A stretch of 64,000 nucleotides of DNA from Enterobacillus tribolii (GCF_003363015.1 NZ_QRAP01000014.1:1-64000), one strand, 5' to 3'. Numbered from the stretch's first letter, positions 38,274-47,722 are shown. Notes: generated by a model not told the origin, from the letters alone. Numbers and translations are program-made.

Positions 38274-39340
38274 ACATATTAGCTCCCGATGAATTAGTGA
38301 AGCAGGTTAAGCAAGGAGAAACGCCTCAGGGCTTCTCCGTTGCCGGTCAGTCATTACGGGGAAAAGATCTCTCCGGCGGTATTTTCACTGACGCAGATTT
38401 TCGGGGTACGGACTTCAGCGGCGCAAACCTGCGTGAAACCGTCTTCAATGAATGCAGGCTGAACACAGCCGATTTCCGCGGTGCGATGTTGGCAGAAACC
38501 GTATTCAATCAGTGTGAAATGGAGAGAACCTGTTTCGCGGATACGACATTAGCAGATTGTGTTTTTAATCAAAGCCAGCTAGGTGAAGCCATATTTTCCC
38601 ATAGTTGTCACGACAAAACGCAGTTTATGCAGTGCGATATGCACGGTGTGGATTTCAGTCACGCCACACTGGATCGCGGAGTTTTCTTTCTTAGCGCGAT
38701 AGAGAACGCCCGGTTTAACGATGCAGGTAGCTTGTTGACCACCTTTTTTCGTCTTGATTTACGTACCACTAACCTTACCGGAGCCAGTTTCGAACGTGTT
38801 GCCTTCTTTGAGTGCGACCAACGGGGCAAAAGCTTCCGAGCTCAACAAATGTCCGGCTGCCAGTTCACTGATAATTTGCTTGATAACACCGATTTTCGTC
38901 AGGCGGCGCTGATTCAGTGCGTTTTTAAGAGCGCTTCGCTCCGACAGGCGCTTTTTGATGGTGCCGATGCATCGCAGGCGTTGTTTATCGACGCAGACCT
39001 GACACAAACGCGGTGCCGGCAAAGCCGCTTTGATAACGCGATCTTTGTGGGAGCCAATCTGGAACAGGCTGATTTCTCGCAAAGCCGGCTGTATCAGGCA
39101 GTATTAAAACAGGCACGTGCCAACGGCGCCCAATTCTGTGACAGCGATCTGACATACGCCGACTTCTCCTACGCCGACGTCAGCAACACCGATTTCCGCC
39201 GGGCGCGCTTTATGCGCACCCTCTTCCACCGCAGTCATCAGCCGGGCGCACGTTTTTCCGACCGCCAGGGCATTATTGAGAATGATCCGGAGCTGTTGGC
39301 CGCGGAAACCTGGAGTGCGCAGCGCAATAGTCGTATTTGA
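38270..39340 (+). CDS. Pentapeptide-repeat protein
   Basis: Almost all of the 356 residues after the first 30 are pentapeptide repeats (GGIFTDADFRGTDFSGANLR ... AALIQCVFKSASL ... SDLTYADFSYADVSNTDFRR), forming a right-handed quadrilateral helix. Its ATG overlaps the previous stop in ATGA, so the two are translated together and may form a complex. It resembles the C-terminal half of its neighbour and may come from duplication. Pentapeptide proteins can mimic DNA or act as scaffolds. No enzyme motif is present. Confidence 0.82.
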   Translation: MNILAPDELVKQVKQGETPQGFSVAGQSLRGKDLSGGIFTDADFRGTDFSGANLRETVFNECRLNTADFRGAMLAETVFNQCEMERTCFADTTLADCVFNQSQLGEAIFSHSCHDKTQFMQCDMHGVDFSHATLDRGVFFLSAIENARFNDAGSLLTTFFRLDLRTTNLTGASFERVAFFECDQRGKSFRAQQMSGCQFTDNLLDNTDFRQAALIQCVFKSASLRQALFDGADASQALFIDADLTQTRCRQSRFDNAIFVGANLEQADFSQSRLYQAVLKQARANGAQFCDSDLTYADFSYADVSNTDFRRARFMRTLFHRSHQPGARFSDRQGIIENDPELLAAETWSAQRNSRI

Positions 39341-39356
39341 CAAGGAATATCTGAAC

Positions 39357-39965
39357 ATGAGTAACGCCATCCCTTCCTTTGCTCTACCCGTTTCGCCGCC
39401 GCAGCAAGCCGCCGGTCAGGTCGTCAATCTGTTCGGCGACGGAAGTATGATTGTGGAATGCGACGGCCGCGGCTGGCACTGCCAGCGCGCAGCCAGTTGC
39501 CTGATGACGCCGGAGTGCGGCGATCGGGTGCTGATTGCCTCTGCCGGCGAACAGCTCTGGCTGCTGGCCGTACTGGAGCGTGCCGAAAGTCATCAGCCAG
39601 CAACACTCAGCGTCGAAGGCGACCTCAGAATCGCACCGACCGGCGATCTCAGCCTGAGCAGCGGAAAGCTGAACGTCACCGCCGAAAGCGGCGACTGTCA
39701 TATCGACGCTATGAACTACAGCGGTAAGTCGCTCACCGCCTGGCTCAGCCTGACGCGCATCGTCGGCGGGCAGTTCGAGTCCGTCTGGCAGACCGTCACG
39801 CAGCTCAGCAACCGCCTGCTGCGCCGCACTCAGACAATTGAGCAGGTCCGCGCCGGCCAACTCGACATGCAGGCCGAAGACTACCTGCGCGCCCACGCGC
39901 AAAACACGTTCATCACCGCCAAGGGCATCACCAAGGTCGATTCAGAACAAATTCATATGGGGTAA
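39357..39965 (+). CDS. DUF3540 family T6SS accessory protein
   Basis: The 202-residue protein has an N-terminal small beta domain (GDGSMIVECDGRGWHCQRAA ... GDRVLIASAGEQLWLLAVLE) and a C-terminal repetitive beta part (LRIAPTGDLSLSSGKLNVTA), typical of DUF3540, which occurs only with DUF2169 and DUF4150 genes in T6SS loci. The repetitive part resembles a VgrG or phage-spike needle. The ATG follows AAGGAATATCTGAAC. It is the third piece of the accessory module. Confidence 0.82.
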   Translation: MSNAIPSFALPVSPPQQAAGQVVNLFGDGSMIVECDGRGWHCQRAASCLMTPECGDRVLIASAGEQLWLLAVLERAESHQPATLSVEGDLRIAPTGDLSLSSGKLNVTAESGDCHIDAMNYSGKSLTAWLSLTRIVGGQFESVWQTVTQLSNRLLRRTQTIEQVRAGQLDMQAEDYLRAHAQNTFITAKGITKVDSEQIHMG

Positions 39966-39969
39966 CAGG

Positions 39970-40362
39970 ATGTTTGCCAACTGCCAACTGATGGGCATCG
40001 ACATTGCTTTTCCCGATGTCTGCCTCACACCTATGCCGGCTCCGACGCCAATCCCTTACCCTAACGTGGCGCTGGGGCCAACCGCGATCCCAAACGCCGT
40101 CAATATTCTGTTCATGGGCATGCCAGCCCACAACATGGCAACCGTCACCCCGCTGACCAACGGCGACAACGCCGGCGTCGCGCTGGGCGTGGCCTCTGGT
40201 TCAGTCATGGGGCCGTCGCGCCACGTTACCGCGGCATTTACGGTACTGATTAAAGGCACCCCGGCCACCCGTCTGACCAGCGTCAGCATACAGAATTCAA
40301 CCAATGCACCCGGTATGCGCGTTGTTCCCAGTCAGCTCAAAGTGCTGCTGCTGGCGCCGTAG
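39970..40362 (+). CDS. DUF4150 PAAR-like spike-tip protein
   Basis: The 130-residue protein matches PAAR-like DUF4150: an N-terminal FPDVCLTPMPAPTPIPYPN, the GDNAGVALGVASGSVMGPSRH block and a final AT-rich beta part (TPATRLTSVSIQNS). PAAR-like proteins cap the VgrG trimer and carry effectors. This one has no toxin fusion, so a separate cargo is expected. It starts four bases after the DUF3540 stop, with AGG just upstream. Confidence 0.88.
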   Translation: MFANCQLMGIDIAFPDVCLTPMPAPTPIPYPNVALGPTAIPNAVNILFMGMPAHNMATVTPLTNGDNAGVALGVASGSVMGPSRHVTAAFTVLIKGTPATRLTSVSIQNSTNAPGMRVVPSQLKVLLLAP

Positions 40363-40414
40363 GCTGCCGAACAACGTCTCTTTCCCCCCACAACATAAAG
40401 AAGTCGAGGATATC

Positions 40415-40930
40415 GTGAAAATACGGATTACTTTAGCCCTGCTCGCCGCCCTGACGCTTTCCGCCTGTGTGCCGAAAGCACCGCCGCCGGTCGACAAAGA
40501 CACTATCATCACCAGTGAAGTCAACGGCGTCACGCTGAACCACCGCGCCGGCGTCCAGGCGCCCAAAGAGTTTAAGCCGATCAATGAAGAGTACCGCAGC
40601 CTGTACAGCGCCAGCGTCATGGACCGCCCGGGCTACGGCGGCGACATCATCACCTATCTGGACAACGCCGCGCCGTTCTACGCGCTGGGCGAAGTTGAAG
40701 GCGGCTGGCTGGCGATTTCCGCCATTCGCGACGGCAACCTCATCGGCTATGTCAAAGGTAACGCCGGCGTACTGAAAGACAAGCACCGCGCCACCGTACT
40801 CAAAGACCGCCGCGTGCGTCGTACCAGCAAGCCGGCCACCACTGCGCCTGCGCCGAAGAAAAAGAACTGCGTAGATGCCGGTGACGGTACTGCCTGTAAA
40901 GATACCGGCACCTCTACCTGGATTTTATAG
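40415..40930 (+). CDS. Lipoprotein with SH3-like domain, T6SS-linked
   Basis: The 171-residue protein has a lipoprotein signal (MKIRITLALLAALTLSAC, lipidated Cys18) and a bacterial SH3-like domain (about 70-135, YLDNAAPFYALGEVEGGWLA then GYVKGNAG), followed by a basic tail with two cysteines. SH3-like domains of this kind often bind peptidoglycan. It starts with GTG behind GAGGA and lies just before tssJ, so it may help anchor the T6SS membrane complex in the wall. Confidence 0.72.
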   Translation: MKIRITLALLAALTLSACVPKAPPPVDKDTIITSEVNGVTLNHRAGVQAPKEFKPINEEYRSLYSASVMDRPGYGGDIITYLDNAAPFYALGEVEGGWLAISAIRDGNLIGYVKGNAGVLKDKHRATVLKDRRVRRTSKPATTAPAPKKKNCVDAGDGTACKDTGTSTWIL

Positions 40931-40958
40931 TGATTCACACCGCGTCTCGGGAAACATC

Positions 40959-41474
40959 ATGAACGGATTACTGAAAAACGCCCACCGCGGCTCCTGGCTG
41001 CTGTTTATCCTGGCCGCGCTGATGCTGACTGGCTGTATGTCTTCAGCCAAAAGCGTGCCTTCACGTTATAGCCTGGTGTTCGATGCCGATGCCAAAGCCA
41101 ACGCCGAAGCGCCGGTCAAAGTCCGCGTGCTGCTGCTACGCTCGGACGCGGAATTTATGGACGCAGACTTTTTCAGCCTGCAAAACGACGCCAAAAGCGT
41201 ACTTGGCAACAGCCTGCTCGACAGCGATCAGTTTTTCCTGACGCCGGGGCAGAAAGGTAAAAAGCTGGGCGGGCAAAGCACGCTGGAAACCCGCTATATC
41301 GGCATCATCGCCGAATATCAGCAGCTTGACGGCAAAGTGTGGCGCATGTCGCTGCCGCTGCCCGAACCAACTGAAACCAATTTCTACAAAGTATGGCAGT
41401 TCTCACCGGATGAGTTGGAAGCACACATCATTGCCGGGATTAATGGTCTGCATACCGCCGAAGGGAAAAAGTAA
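40959..41474 (+). CDS. tssJ: TssJ outer-membrane lipoprotein
   Basis: TssJ anchors the TssLM membrane complex to the outer membrane. In 171 residues a lipoprotein signal ends LMLTGC (Cys26). The transthyretin-like fold follows with the usual RYSLVFDADAKANAEAPVKV and VRVLLLRSDAEFMDADFFSL blocks. The loop after the second block contacts TssM. The ATG is chosen for the signal peptide; a longer in-frame start overlaps the preceding gene. Confidence 0.93.
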   Translation: MNGLLKNAHRGSWLLFILAALMLTGCMSSAKSVPSRYSLVFDADAKANAEAPVKVRVLLLRSDAEFMDADFFSLQNDAKSVLGNSLLDSDQFFLTPGQKGKKLGGQSTLETRYIGIIAEYQQLDGKVWRMSLPLPEPTETNFYKVWQFSPDELEAHIIAGINGLHTAEGKK

Positions 41475-41513
41475 TCTTCCCGTTTGGCTGGCACGAACAA
41501 GTTAGGTGTAATG

Positions 41514-42860
41514 ATGAAAGATGCTCATAAAGTGGTCTGGACTGAAGGGATGTTCTTGCGCCCGCATCATTTCCAGCAGGCGGAAAATTACCTCGAAAAC
41601 TACGTGCGCACCTGGGGGCAGTCGTTCAACGGCTGTTTTTGGGGATTCCTCACCCTGGAGCTGGACGAAACGCTGCTGCGCCAGGGAAAAGTCGCGCTGA
41701 CGCGCGCCAGCGGCATCATGCCGGACGGCACGCCGTTCTGCTTCAACAATGCCAGGCAGGCGCCCGCCCCGCTGCTCATCGCGGACAACAAGGCCGGTGA
41801 AAACATCGTACTGGCGCTGCCCACCTTCCGCGAAGGCCGGGAAGACGTCATCTTCGAGGAAAAAACCGACACCCTGGCGCGCTACATAGCCTACGAACGG
41901 GAAGTGGACGACCTGAACGCCGTCACCGTCGGCAGCGCCGAGCTGCAGTTCGGCCGCCTGCGTCTGCGCCTGATGCCGGAGAGTGAATTGAACGCCGAAT
42001 GGAGCGCCCTGACCCTGGGCAACGTCGTGGAAAAACGCAATGACGGCAGCCTGCGCCTGGACCCTGAGCTGATCCCGCCGGTGCTCAATTGCCGCACCAG
42101 TCCGGTACTGGAGTCCTTCATCAACGATCTGCTCGGCATGCTGCGCCAGCGCAGCCAGCAGATGAGCCAGCGCCTGTCGCAGCCCGGCCGCGGAGGCAGT
42201 TCGGAAATGGCCGACTTTATGCTGCTGCAACTGGTTAACCGTTACCTGGGCCAGGTCAGTCACGCGCAAAGCCTCGACCACCTGCACCCGGAGCGGCTGT
42301 ACAACGACTGGCTGCAATTCGCCACCGAGCTGGCGACCTTCTCCGCCCGGCGTACGCCGGAGGATCGCCTGCCGGTCTACGATCACGACAATCTGGCGCT
42401 GTGCTTCGGCAAACTGATGCTGATCCTGCGTCAGGGGCTGTCGGTGGTGCTGGAAGAGAACGCCATCCGCCTGCCGTTGGTGGAGCGCTCGCACGGCCTG
42501 AACGTCGCCACCGTCCAGGATTCACGCATGATGCTCGACTTCGGCTTCGTACTGGCGGTGCGCGCCGACGTCTCGCCGGACGTCCTGATGTCGCACTTCC
42601 CGGCGCAGATGAAAATCGCCCCGGTCACCCGCATCCGCGATCTGGTTCAGCTACAGCTTCCCGGCATCGGCCTGCGCACCATGTCCTCCGCGCCGCGCCA
42701 AATCCCGTACAGCGCCGGCTACACCTATTTTGAACTGGAGAAAAGCGGCGACCTGTGGAAGCAACTGGAAAAATCCAGCGCCTTCGCCCTGCACCTGGCC
42801 GGTGAATTCCCCGCGCTGGATATGGAACTCTGGGCGATTCGCAGCAACTCGGAGCGCTAA
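41514..42860 (+). CDS. tssK: TssK baseplate protein
   Basis: TssK trimers link the baseplate to the TssLM membrane complex. The 448-residue protein starts KVVWTEGMFLRPHHFQQAEN, the family signature. The middle holds the shaft and the C-terminal head domain ends GEFPALDMELWAIRS. I chose the second ATG of ATGATG because AGG lies seven bases upstream. The first ATG would add one residue. Confidence 0.95.
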   Translation: MKDAHKVVWTEGMFLRPHHFQQAENYLENYVRTWGQSFNGCFWGFLTLELDETLLRQGKVALTRASGIMPDGTPFCFNNARQAPAPLLIADNKAGENIVLALPTFREGREDVIFEEKTDTLARYIAYEREVDDLNAVTVGSAELQFGRLRLRLMPESELNAEWSALTLGNVVEKRNDGSLRLDPELIPPVLNCRTSPVLESFINDLLGMLRQRSQQMSQRLSQPGRGGSSEMADFMLLQLVNRYLGQVSHAQSLDHLHPERLYNDWLQFATELATFSARRTPEDRLPVYDHDNLALCFGKLMLILRQGLSVVLEENAIRLPLVERSHGLNVATVQDSRMMLDFGFVLAVRADVSPDVLMSHFPAQMKIAPVTRIRDLVQLQLPGIGLRTMSSAPRQIPYSAGYTYFELEKSGDLWKQLEKSSAFALHLAGEFPALDMELWAIRSNSER

Positions 42861-42863
42861 ACA

Positions 42864-44075
42864 ATGACGCAATCCACTCACTGGGATAACCCGCTGGTGG
42901 CCGCCGCCAACCCGCTGCTGAACGCGATTTCACAAATCCGCCAGTCGGCCAGCCACGCCAACCCGGCCCAATTGCGTCAGCAACTGATTGATGAAATGCG
43001 CCGCTTTGAAATCCGCGGCCAGCGCGCCAACCTCTCGTATGAGACGATCATCGGCGCGCGTTATTGCCTGTGTACCGCGCTGGACGAAGCCGCCGCCCTC
43101 ACGCCCTGGGGCAGCAACAGCGTCTGGTCCGGCAGCGGTCTGCTGGTGACGTTCCACAACGAAACCTGGGGCGGGGAGAAGTTCTTCCAACTGCTGGCCA
43201 AGCTTTCCCAGACGCCGCGCGAACATATCCAACTGCTGGAGCTGATCAACTATTGCCTGCTGCTCGGCTTCGAAGGGCGTTACCGGGTGATGGACAACGG
43301 CCGCTCTCAGTTGGAAACCCTGAAACAGCGCCTGCTGCAACTGATCCGCTCGGTGCGCGGCAGTTACGCCTTTCCCCTGTCGCCCAATGCGGCGGACTTG
43401 CCGGTGCTGCTCAAACGCTGGCGCCCGCTGGTGCCGCTGTGGGCCTGCGCAGCGCTGGCCGGATTCCTCGCCTCGCTGCTGTTTATCGTGCTGAACTGGC
43501 GGCTGGGCGACGTCACCAGCCCGGTGCTGGCAAAAATTTACCAGACCAGCCTGCCTCAGGTAGCCATCAGCAACCCGGCGCCGGTGGCGCCGCCGACGAT
43601 GAGGCTGAGAGGCTTCCTGAGCAAGGAGATCGCCGAAGGGCTGGTGGTGGTGCGCGACGAAGCGCAGCAAAGCGTGGTGATCCTGAAGGGCGACGGCCTG
43701 TTTGACTCCGGCGCCACCACGGTGCGTCCGGTTTATCTGCCGGTGATCGACCGCATCGCCAAAGCGATGAACGGCGTCAGCGGCAAAATTCTGGTGACCG
43801 GTTATACCGACAACGTACCGATCCGCAGCGCGCGCTTCGGCTCCAACTGGGAGCTTTCCCTGGCCCGCGCCGAAGCCGTCAGCATTCAGTTGCAGAAATA
43901 CCTCTCCGAACCAGAGCGGGTGAAAGCGGAAGGCCGCGGGGACAGCGACCCCGTCGCCGCTAACGACACCAAAGAGAATCGTGCCCTGAACCGCCGGGTG
44001 GTAATCACGCTGTTGGTCGCGCCGGAAAGCACCCGGGCGGAACTTAACGGAATGCAGCAAGGAAACGGACAGTAA
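42864..44075 (+). CDS. tssL: TssL (DotU) with fused OmpA-like domain
   Basis: The 403-residue protein has a cytoplasmic IcmH/DotU domain (about 10-180, YCLCTALDEAAALTPWGSNS then WGGEKFFQLL), one membrane helix (about 190-212) and a periplasmic OmpA-like peptidoglycan-binding domain (about 290-395, ILVTGYTDNVPIRSARFGSN then LSLARAEAV and NRALNRRVVI). This evolved TssL binds the wall itself, so a separate TagL is not needed. It begins three bases after tssK, and its stop shares one base with the tssM start. Confidence 0.95.
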   Translation: MTQSTHWDNPLVAAANPLLNAISQIRQSASHANPAQLRQQLIDEMRRFEIRGQRANLSYETIIGARYCLCTALDEAAALTPWGSNSVWSGSGLLVTFHNETWGGEKFFQLLAKLSQTPREHIQLLELINYCLLLGFEGRYRVMDNGRSQLETLKQRLLQLIRSVRGSYAFPLSPNAADLPVLLKRWRPLVPLWACAALAGFLASLLFIVLNWRLGDVTSPVLAKIYQTSLPQVAISNPAPVAPPTMRLRGFLSKEIAEGLVVVRDEAQQSVVILKGDGLFDSGATTVRPVYLPVIDRIAKAMNGVSGKILVTGYTDNVPIRSARFGSNWELSLARAEAVSIQLQKYLSEPERVKAEGRGDSDPVAANDTKENRALNRRVVITLLVAPESTRAELNGMQQGNGQ

Positions 44076-47000
44076 TGCTTAGCAAGCTTTTTTCCATTCT
44101 TACCAGTCGCCTGCTGTGGGGTTTTGTCGGCATCTCCGCCCTGTCGTTCATTATCTGGACCATCGGCCCGCTGATCGCCATCGGCGATTACCGCCCGCTG
44201 GAGCCGGAACTGAACCGGACTATCGCCATCGGCGTGCTTTACCTGATCTGGGTGTTATGCCGCCTGATCCCGCGCCTCTACAGCGCCTGGTTCAACAGCC
44301 GGATGCTGAGCAACCTGCGCGCCAGCAGTGAAGTGCCGGCTATCGAAGCCAAGGACGATCCGCGTCACGATGAACTGCTGACGCAGCGCTTCGACGAAGC
44401 GGCCCGCCTGCTGAAAAAAGCGCGTTTCGCGCCGGGACAGGGTGAAAAGCGCAGCTGGATGAGCCGTTTCAGCAGCCAGTATTTGTACCAGTTGCCCTGG
44501 TACATGATCATCGGCGCGCCCGGCGCAGGGAAAACCACCGCGCTGGTGAACTCCGGGCTGCATTTCCCGCTGGCCGAACAGTTCGGCAAGGCCGCCCTGC
44601 GCGGCGTCGGCGGCACCCGCAACTGCGACTGGTGGTTCACCAACGAGGCGGTGCTGCTGGATACCGCCGGCCGTTACACCACGCAGGAAAGCCAGCGGGA
44701 AGAAGACGCCGGCGAATGGAAAAGCTTTGTCGGCCTGCTGAAAAAATACCGTACGCGCCAGCCGATCAACGGCGTTATCGTCACCATCAGCGTGGCCGAC
44801 CTGCTGAGCGAAAGCAGCGATGCCCTCGCTCAGCAGGCCACGGCGCTGCGTAAGCGCCTGACCGAACTGCATGAGCAGTTGGGAATCCATTTCCCGGTTT
44901 ACGTGATGCTCACCAAAACCGACCTGCTCAACGGATTTATGGATTACTTTTCCGGCTTCGATAAAGCGCAGCGCGATCAAATCTGGGGATTCACTTTCCC
45001 GTATGAAAAATCGCGCCAGCCGGACTTCAGCCTGATGCAGGCGTTCGAAGAACAGTATTCCCTGCTGCAACAGCGTCTTGACGCCGCGTTGCCCGACATT
45101 CTGATCACCGAAAGCAACGCCCGCCTGCGCGCCAACGCCTACCTGTTCCCGCAGGAGTTCGCCGCGCTGCGCCCGCTGTTGCACAACTATCTGGAAACCG
45201 TATTTGCCGCATCGAGCTTTGAAACCCGCTTCACCCCGCGCGGCATTTACCTGACCAGCGCCACCCAGGAAGGGCTGCCCTTCGACCGGGTGATGGGCGA
45301 CCTGAACCGCTATCTGCAACTCGCTTCTGCGGGCCGTCAGGAAAGCATGCACACCGCCTGGGACGGCATCAGCGAAGAAGCGCCCGTACCGGGCGCCAAA
45401 GGGCAGAGTTTCTTCCTGAAAGAGCTGCTGGAAGGCGTGATCTTCCAGGAAGCCGGCCTGGCCGGCAGCAACCGCTGGTGGGAGTACCGCAACCGCGCCA
45501 TTCACTGGGCGGGTTACATTATTCTGGCGCTGTTGCTGGCAGGGCTGAGCATGCTGTGGTTCACCAGCTACGGCAACAACAAAAGCTATCTCGAAGAGGT
45601 CAGCGCCAAGCTGCCAGCGGTAGAACAACAGGGGCAAAGCCTGTCACGGCTCGGCAGCGGCGATATGCTGTCGCTGTTGCCGTTCCTCAATACCCTGCTG
45701 CATCTGCCCGACAGCCAGCATTTCTCGCTGGAGAGCCCGCCCTATTCTTACCGCGCAGGGCTGTACCGCGGCAATCAGGTGGACGACGCCAGCGAAGCGC
45801 TGTACCAGAAGGCCCTGAAGGAGCTGCTGTTGCCGCAGGTGGCCCAGCAAATTACCCGTACGCTGCGCTACGACAACCATGCCGACGCCGATTTCAGCTA
45901 TGAAGCGCTCAAGGCGTACCAGATGCTGTATCAACCCAAACATTACGACGGCAAATTCCTGCGCGCCTGGGTGATGATCAACCTGCAACGCAACCTGCCG
46001 CACGGCAGCACGCAGAAACAGCTGCAACAGTTGGAATGGCACCTCAGCCAGTTGCTGGACCAGCAGATCCAGTCCTCGCCCTACGCCAGGGACGAAGCGC
46101 TGGTCACGCAGGCGCAGGCCGCCATCAACCGCGCGGCGTTGTCGCAGCGGGTTTACGGCCGCCTGAAGCGTTTGTTGCTCAAGCAGAGCGATATCAAACC
46201 GGTCAGCGTGGTCAATCTCGCCGGCCCGCAGGCCGAGCTGGCGTTTACCCGCAAAAGCGGCGTTCCGCTGACCGAAGGCGTGCCGGGGCTGTATACCCCG
46301 CAGGGTTACTGGAAAATGTTCGACAACAACATCGAACAGGTGACGGACACCCTGCGCCAGGAAGATGTCTGGGTGCTCAATACCCAAACGCCGCCGCAGA
46401 AAAGCGCGGACCTGACCATGACCATCCGCCAGCTGTATATGCAGGACTTTATCCGCGAATGGGACGTCCTGCTGGCGGATTTGCAGCTGGCCCGCATCAA
46501 CAGCCTGGACCAACGCATCAGCACCGCCCGGCTGCTCTCCGGCAACCCGTCGCCGCTGCGCAATCTGGTGCTCAACACGGCCAAAAACGTCACCCTGCGT
46601 GATGAAAAGAACGACAGCGACGGACGTTCGCTGCTGAATAAAACCGGCGACAGAATCAACCAAAGCGCCAACCGCACGCTGGAGGCCTTGTTCGCCACCC
46701 AGCGCCACAGCGCCGACGGCGACGTCTCTTCCCAGCCGGAACAGGTGGTGATGGCCCATTTCGCCCCGCTGCTTGATCTGGCCCAGAGCCAGGGTGAAGG
46801 CGACAAGTCCATCCCGTTCGACAATATCCTCAAGCAGGTAGATGAGCTTTACAGCTACCTGACGGCGGTTCAGGGCGCGGCCAACAGCGGCATGTCGCCG
46901 CCGCCGAGTGACGTGATCCCGCGTTTGCAGGCGGAGTCCGGGCGCTTACCGGCCCCGTTCAAGCAAATGTTGTTGCAACTGGCCATCGGCGCCAGCAGCG

Positions 47001-47710
47001 ACACCCAGCAGAAAGAGATGGAGAACGTGAAGAAGCGCATCAGCGTGGAAGTCAGCAGCTTCTGCCGCCAGGCCATCGCCGGGCGCTATCCGCTGGCCGC
47101 ACGCTCCCGTCAGGATGTCACCCCGGACGATCTGGCGCGGATGTTCGCCCCCAATACCGGGCTGATGGATACCTTCTTCCGCGAGAACCTGCAGGGCAAG
47201 GTTGATACCACGCGCGCGGAATGGCGCTTTACCCCCGGCGTCGACGGCAAAACCCTGCCGGGCGGCGAAGGCATTCTGCGTCCGTTCCAGCAGGCGCAGC
47301 GCATCCGTGATGCGTTCTTCGCCAACGGCACCGCTACGCCGTCATTCCGGGTGACGGTCCGCCCGGTGCGCATGGACACCAACATTCTCAACATGACGCT
47401 GGACATTGACGGCCAGCTGTTCAAATACAGCCACGGCCCGCAGGTTCCGCTGGTCGTGAGCTGGCCCGGTACGCGTAATACCAATCAGGTGCACCTGCAA
47501 CTGGCGCTGACCAACGGCAGCACCGCCAGCCTGGTCACCAGCGGCCCGTGGGCGCTGAACCGTATGATGGATATGGCGAAAACCAGCGCCGGCAGCAGCA
47601 GCCTCAGCCGTCAGGCCACGTTCACCCTGGACGGGCATAACGTTACGCTGGAGTTTACCGCCAACAGTATCCGCAACCCGTTCCAGATACCGGCGTTTTC
47701 CTGCCCCTAA
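44075..47710 (+). CDS. tssM: TssM (IcmF) inner-membrane protein
   Basis: TssM spans the inner membrane and reaches TssJ at the outer membrane. The 1211 residues show two N-terminal helices (about 13-36 and 49-70), a cytoplasmic P-loop domain with GAPGAGKTT (about 147-155) and a following DTAGRY, and a third helix (about 475-497, YIILALLLAGLSMLWFTSY). The long periplasmic part ends in the beta-sandwich (TLDIDGQLFKYSHGPQVPL then WPG) that binds TssJ. The intact Walker A suggests NTPase ability. Confidence 0.95.
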   Translation: MLSKLFSILTSRLLWGFVGISALSFIIWTIGPLIAIGDYRPLEPELNRTIAIGVLYLIWVLCRLIPRLYSAWFNSRMLSNLRASSEVPAIEAKDDPRHDELLTQRFDEAARLLKKARFAPGQGEKRSWMSRFSSQYLYQLPWYMIIGAPGAGKTTALVNSGLHFPLAEQFGKAALRGVGGTRNCDWWFTNEAVLLDTAGRYTTQESQREEDAGEWKSFVGLLKKYRTRQPINGVIVTISVADLLSESSDALAQQATALRKRLTELHEQLGIHFPVYVMLTKTDLLNGFMDYFSGFDKAQRDQIWGFTFPYEKSRQPDFSLMQAFEEQYSLLQQRLDAALPDILITESNARLRANAYLFPQEFAALRPLLHNYLETVFAASSFETRFTPRGIYLTSATQEGLPFDRVMGDLNRYLQLASAGRQESMHTAWDGISEEAPVPGAKGQSFFLKELLEGVIFQEAGLAGSNRWWEYRNRAIHWAGYIILALLLAGLSMLWFTSYGNNKSYLEEVSAKLPAVEQQGQSLSRLGSGDMLSLLPFLNTLLHLPDSQHFSLESPPYSYRAGLYRGNQVDDASEALYQKALKELLLPQVAQQITRTLRYDNHADADFSYEALKAYQMLYQPKHYDGKFLRAWVMINLQRNLPHGSTQKQLQQLEWHLSQLLDQQIQSSPYARDEALVTQAQAAINRAALSQRVYGRLKRLLLKQSDIKPVSVVNLAGPQAELAFTRKSGVPLTEGVPGLYTPQGYWKMFDNNIEQVTDTLRQEDVWVLNTQTPPQKSADLTMTIRQLYMQDFIREWDVLLADLQLARINSLDQRISTARLLSGNPSPLRNLVLNTAKNVTLRDEKNDSDGRSLLNKTGDRINQSANRTLEALFATQRHSADGDVSSQPEQVVMAHFAPLLDLAQSQGEGDKSIPFDNILKQVDELYSYLTAVQGAANSGMSPPPSDVIPRLQAESGRLPAPFKQMLLQLAIGASSDTQQKEMENVKKRISVEVSSFCRQAIAGRYPLAARSRQDVTPDDLARMFAPNTGLMDTFFRENLQGKVDTTRAEWRFTPGVDGKTLPGGEGILRPFQQAQRIRDAFFANGTATPSFRVTVRPVRMDTNILNMTLDIDGQLFKYSHGPQVPLVVSWPGTRNTNQVHLQLALTNGSTASLVTSGPWALNRMMDMAKTSAGSSSLSRQATFTLDGHNVTLEFTANSIRNPFQIPAFSCP

Positions 47711-47722
47711 CACCGAGGAGCT

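Noticed and set aside
44255-45637. A 460-codon minus-strand frame across tssM
   Set aside because: Antisense shadow with no recognisable motif. The sense frame encodes TssM.
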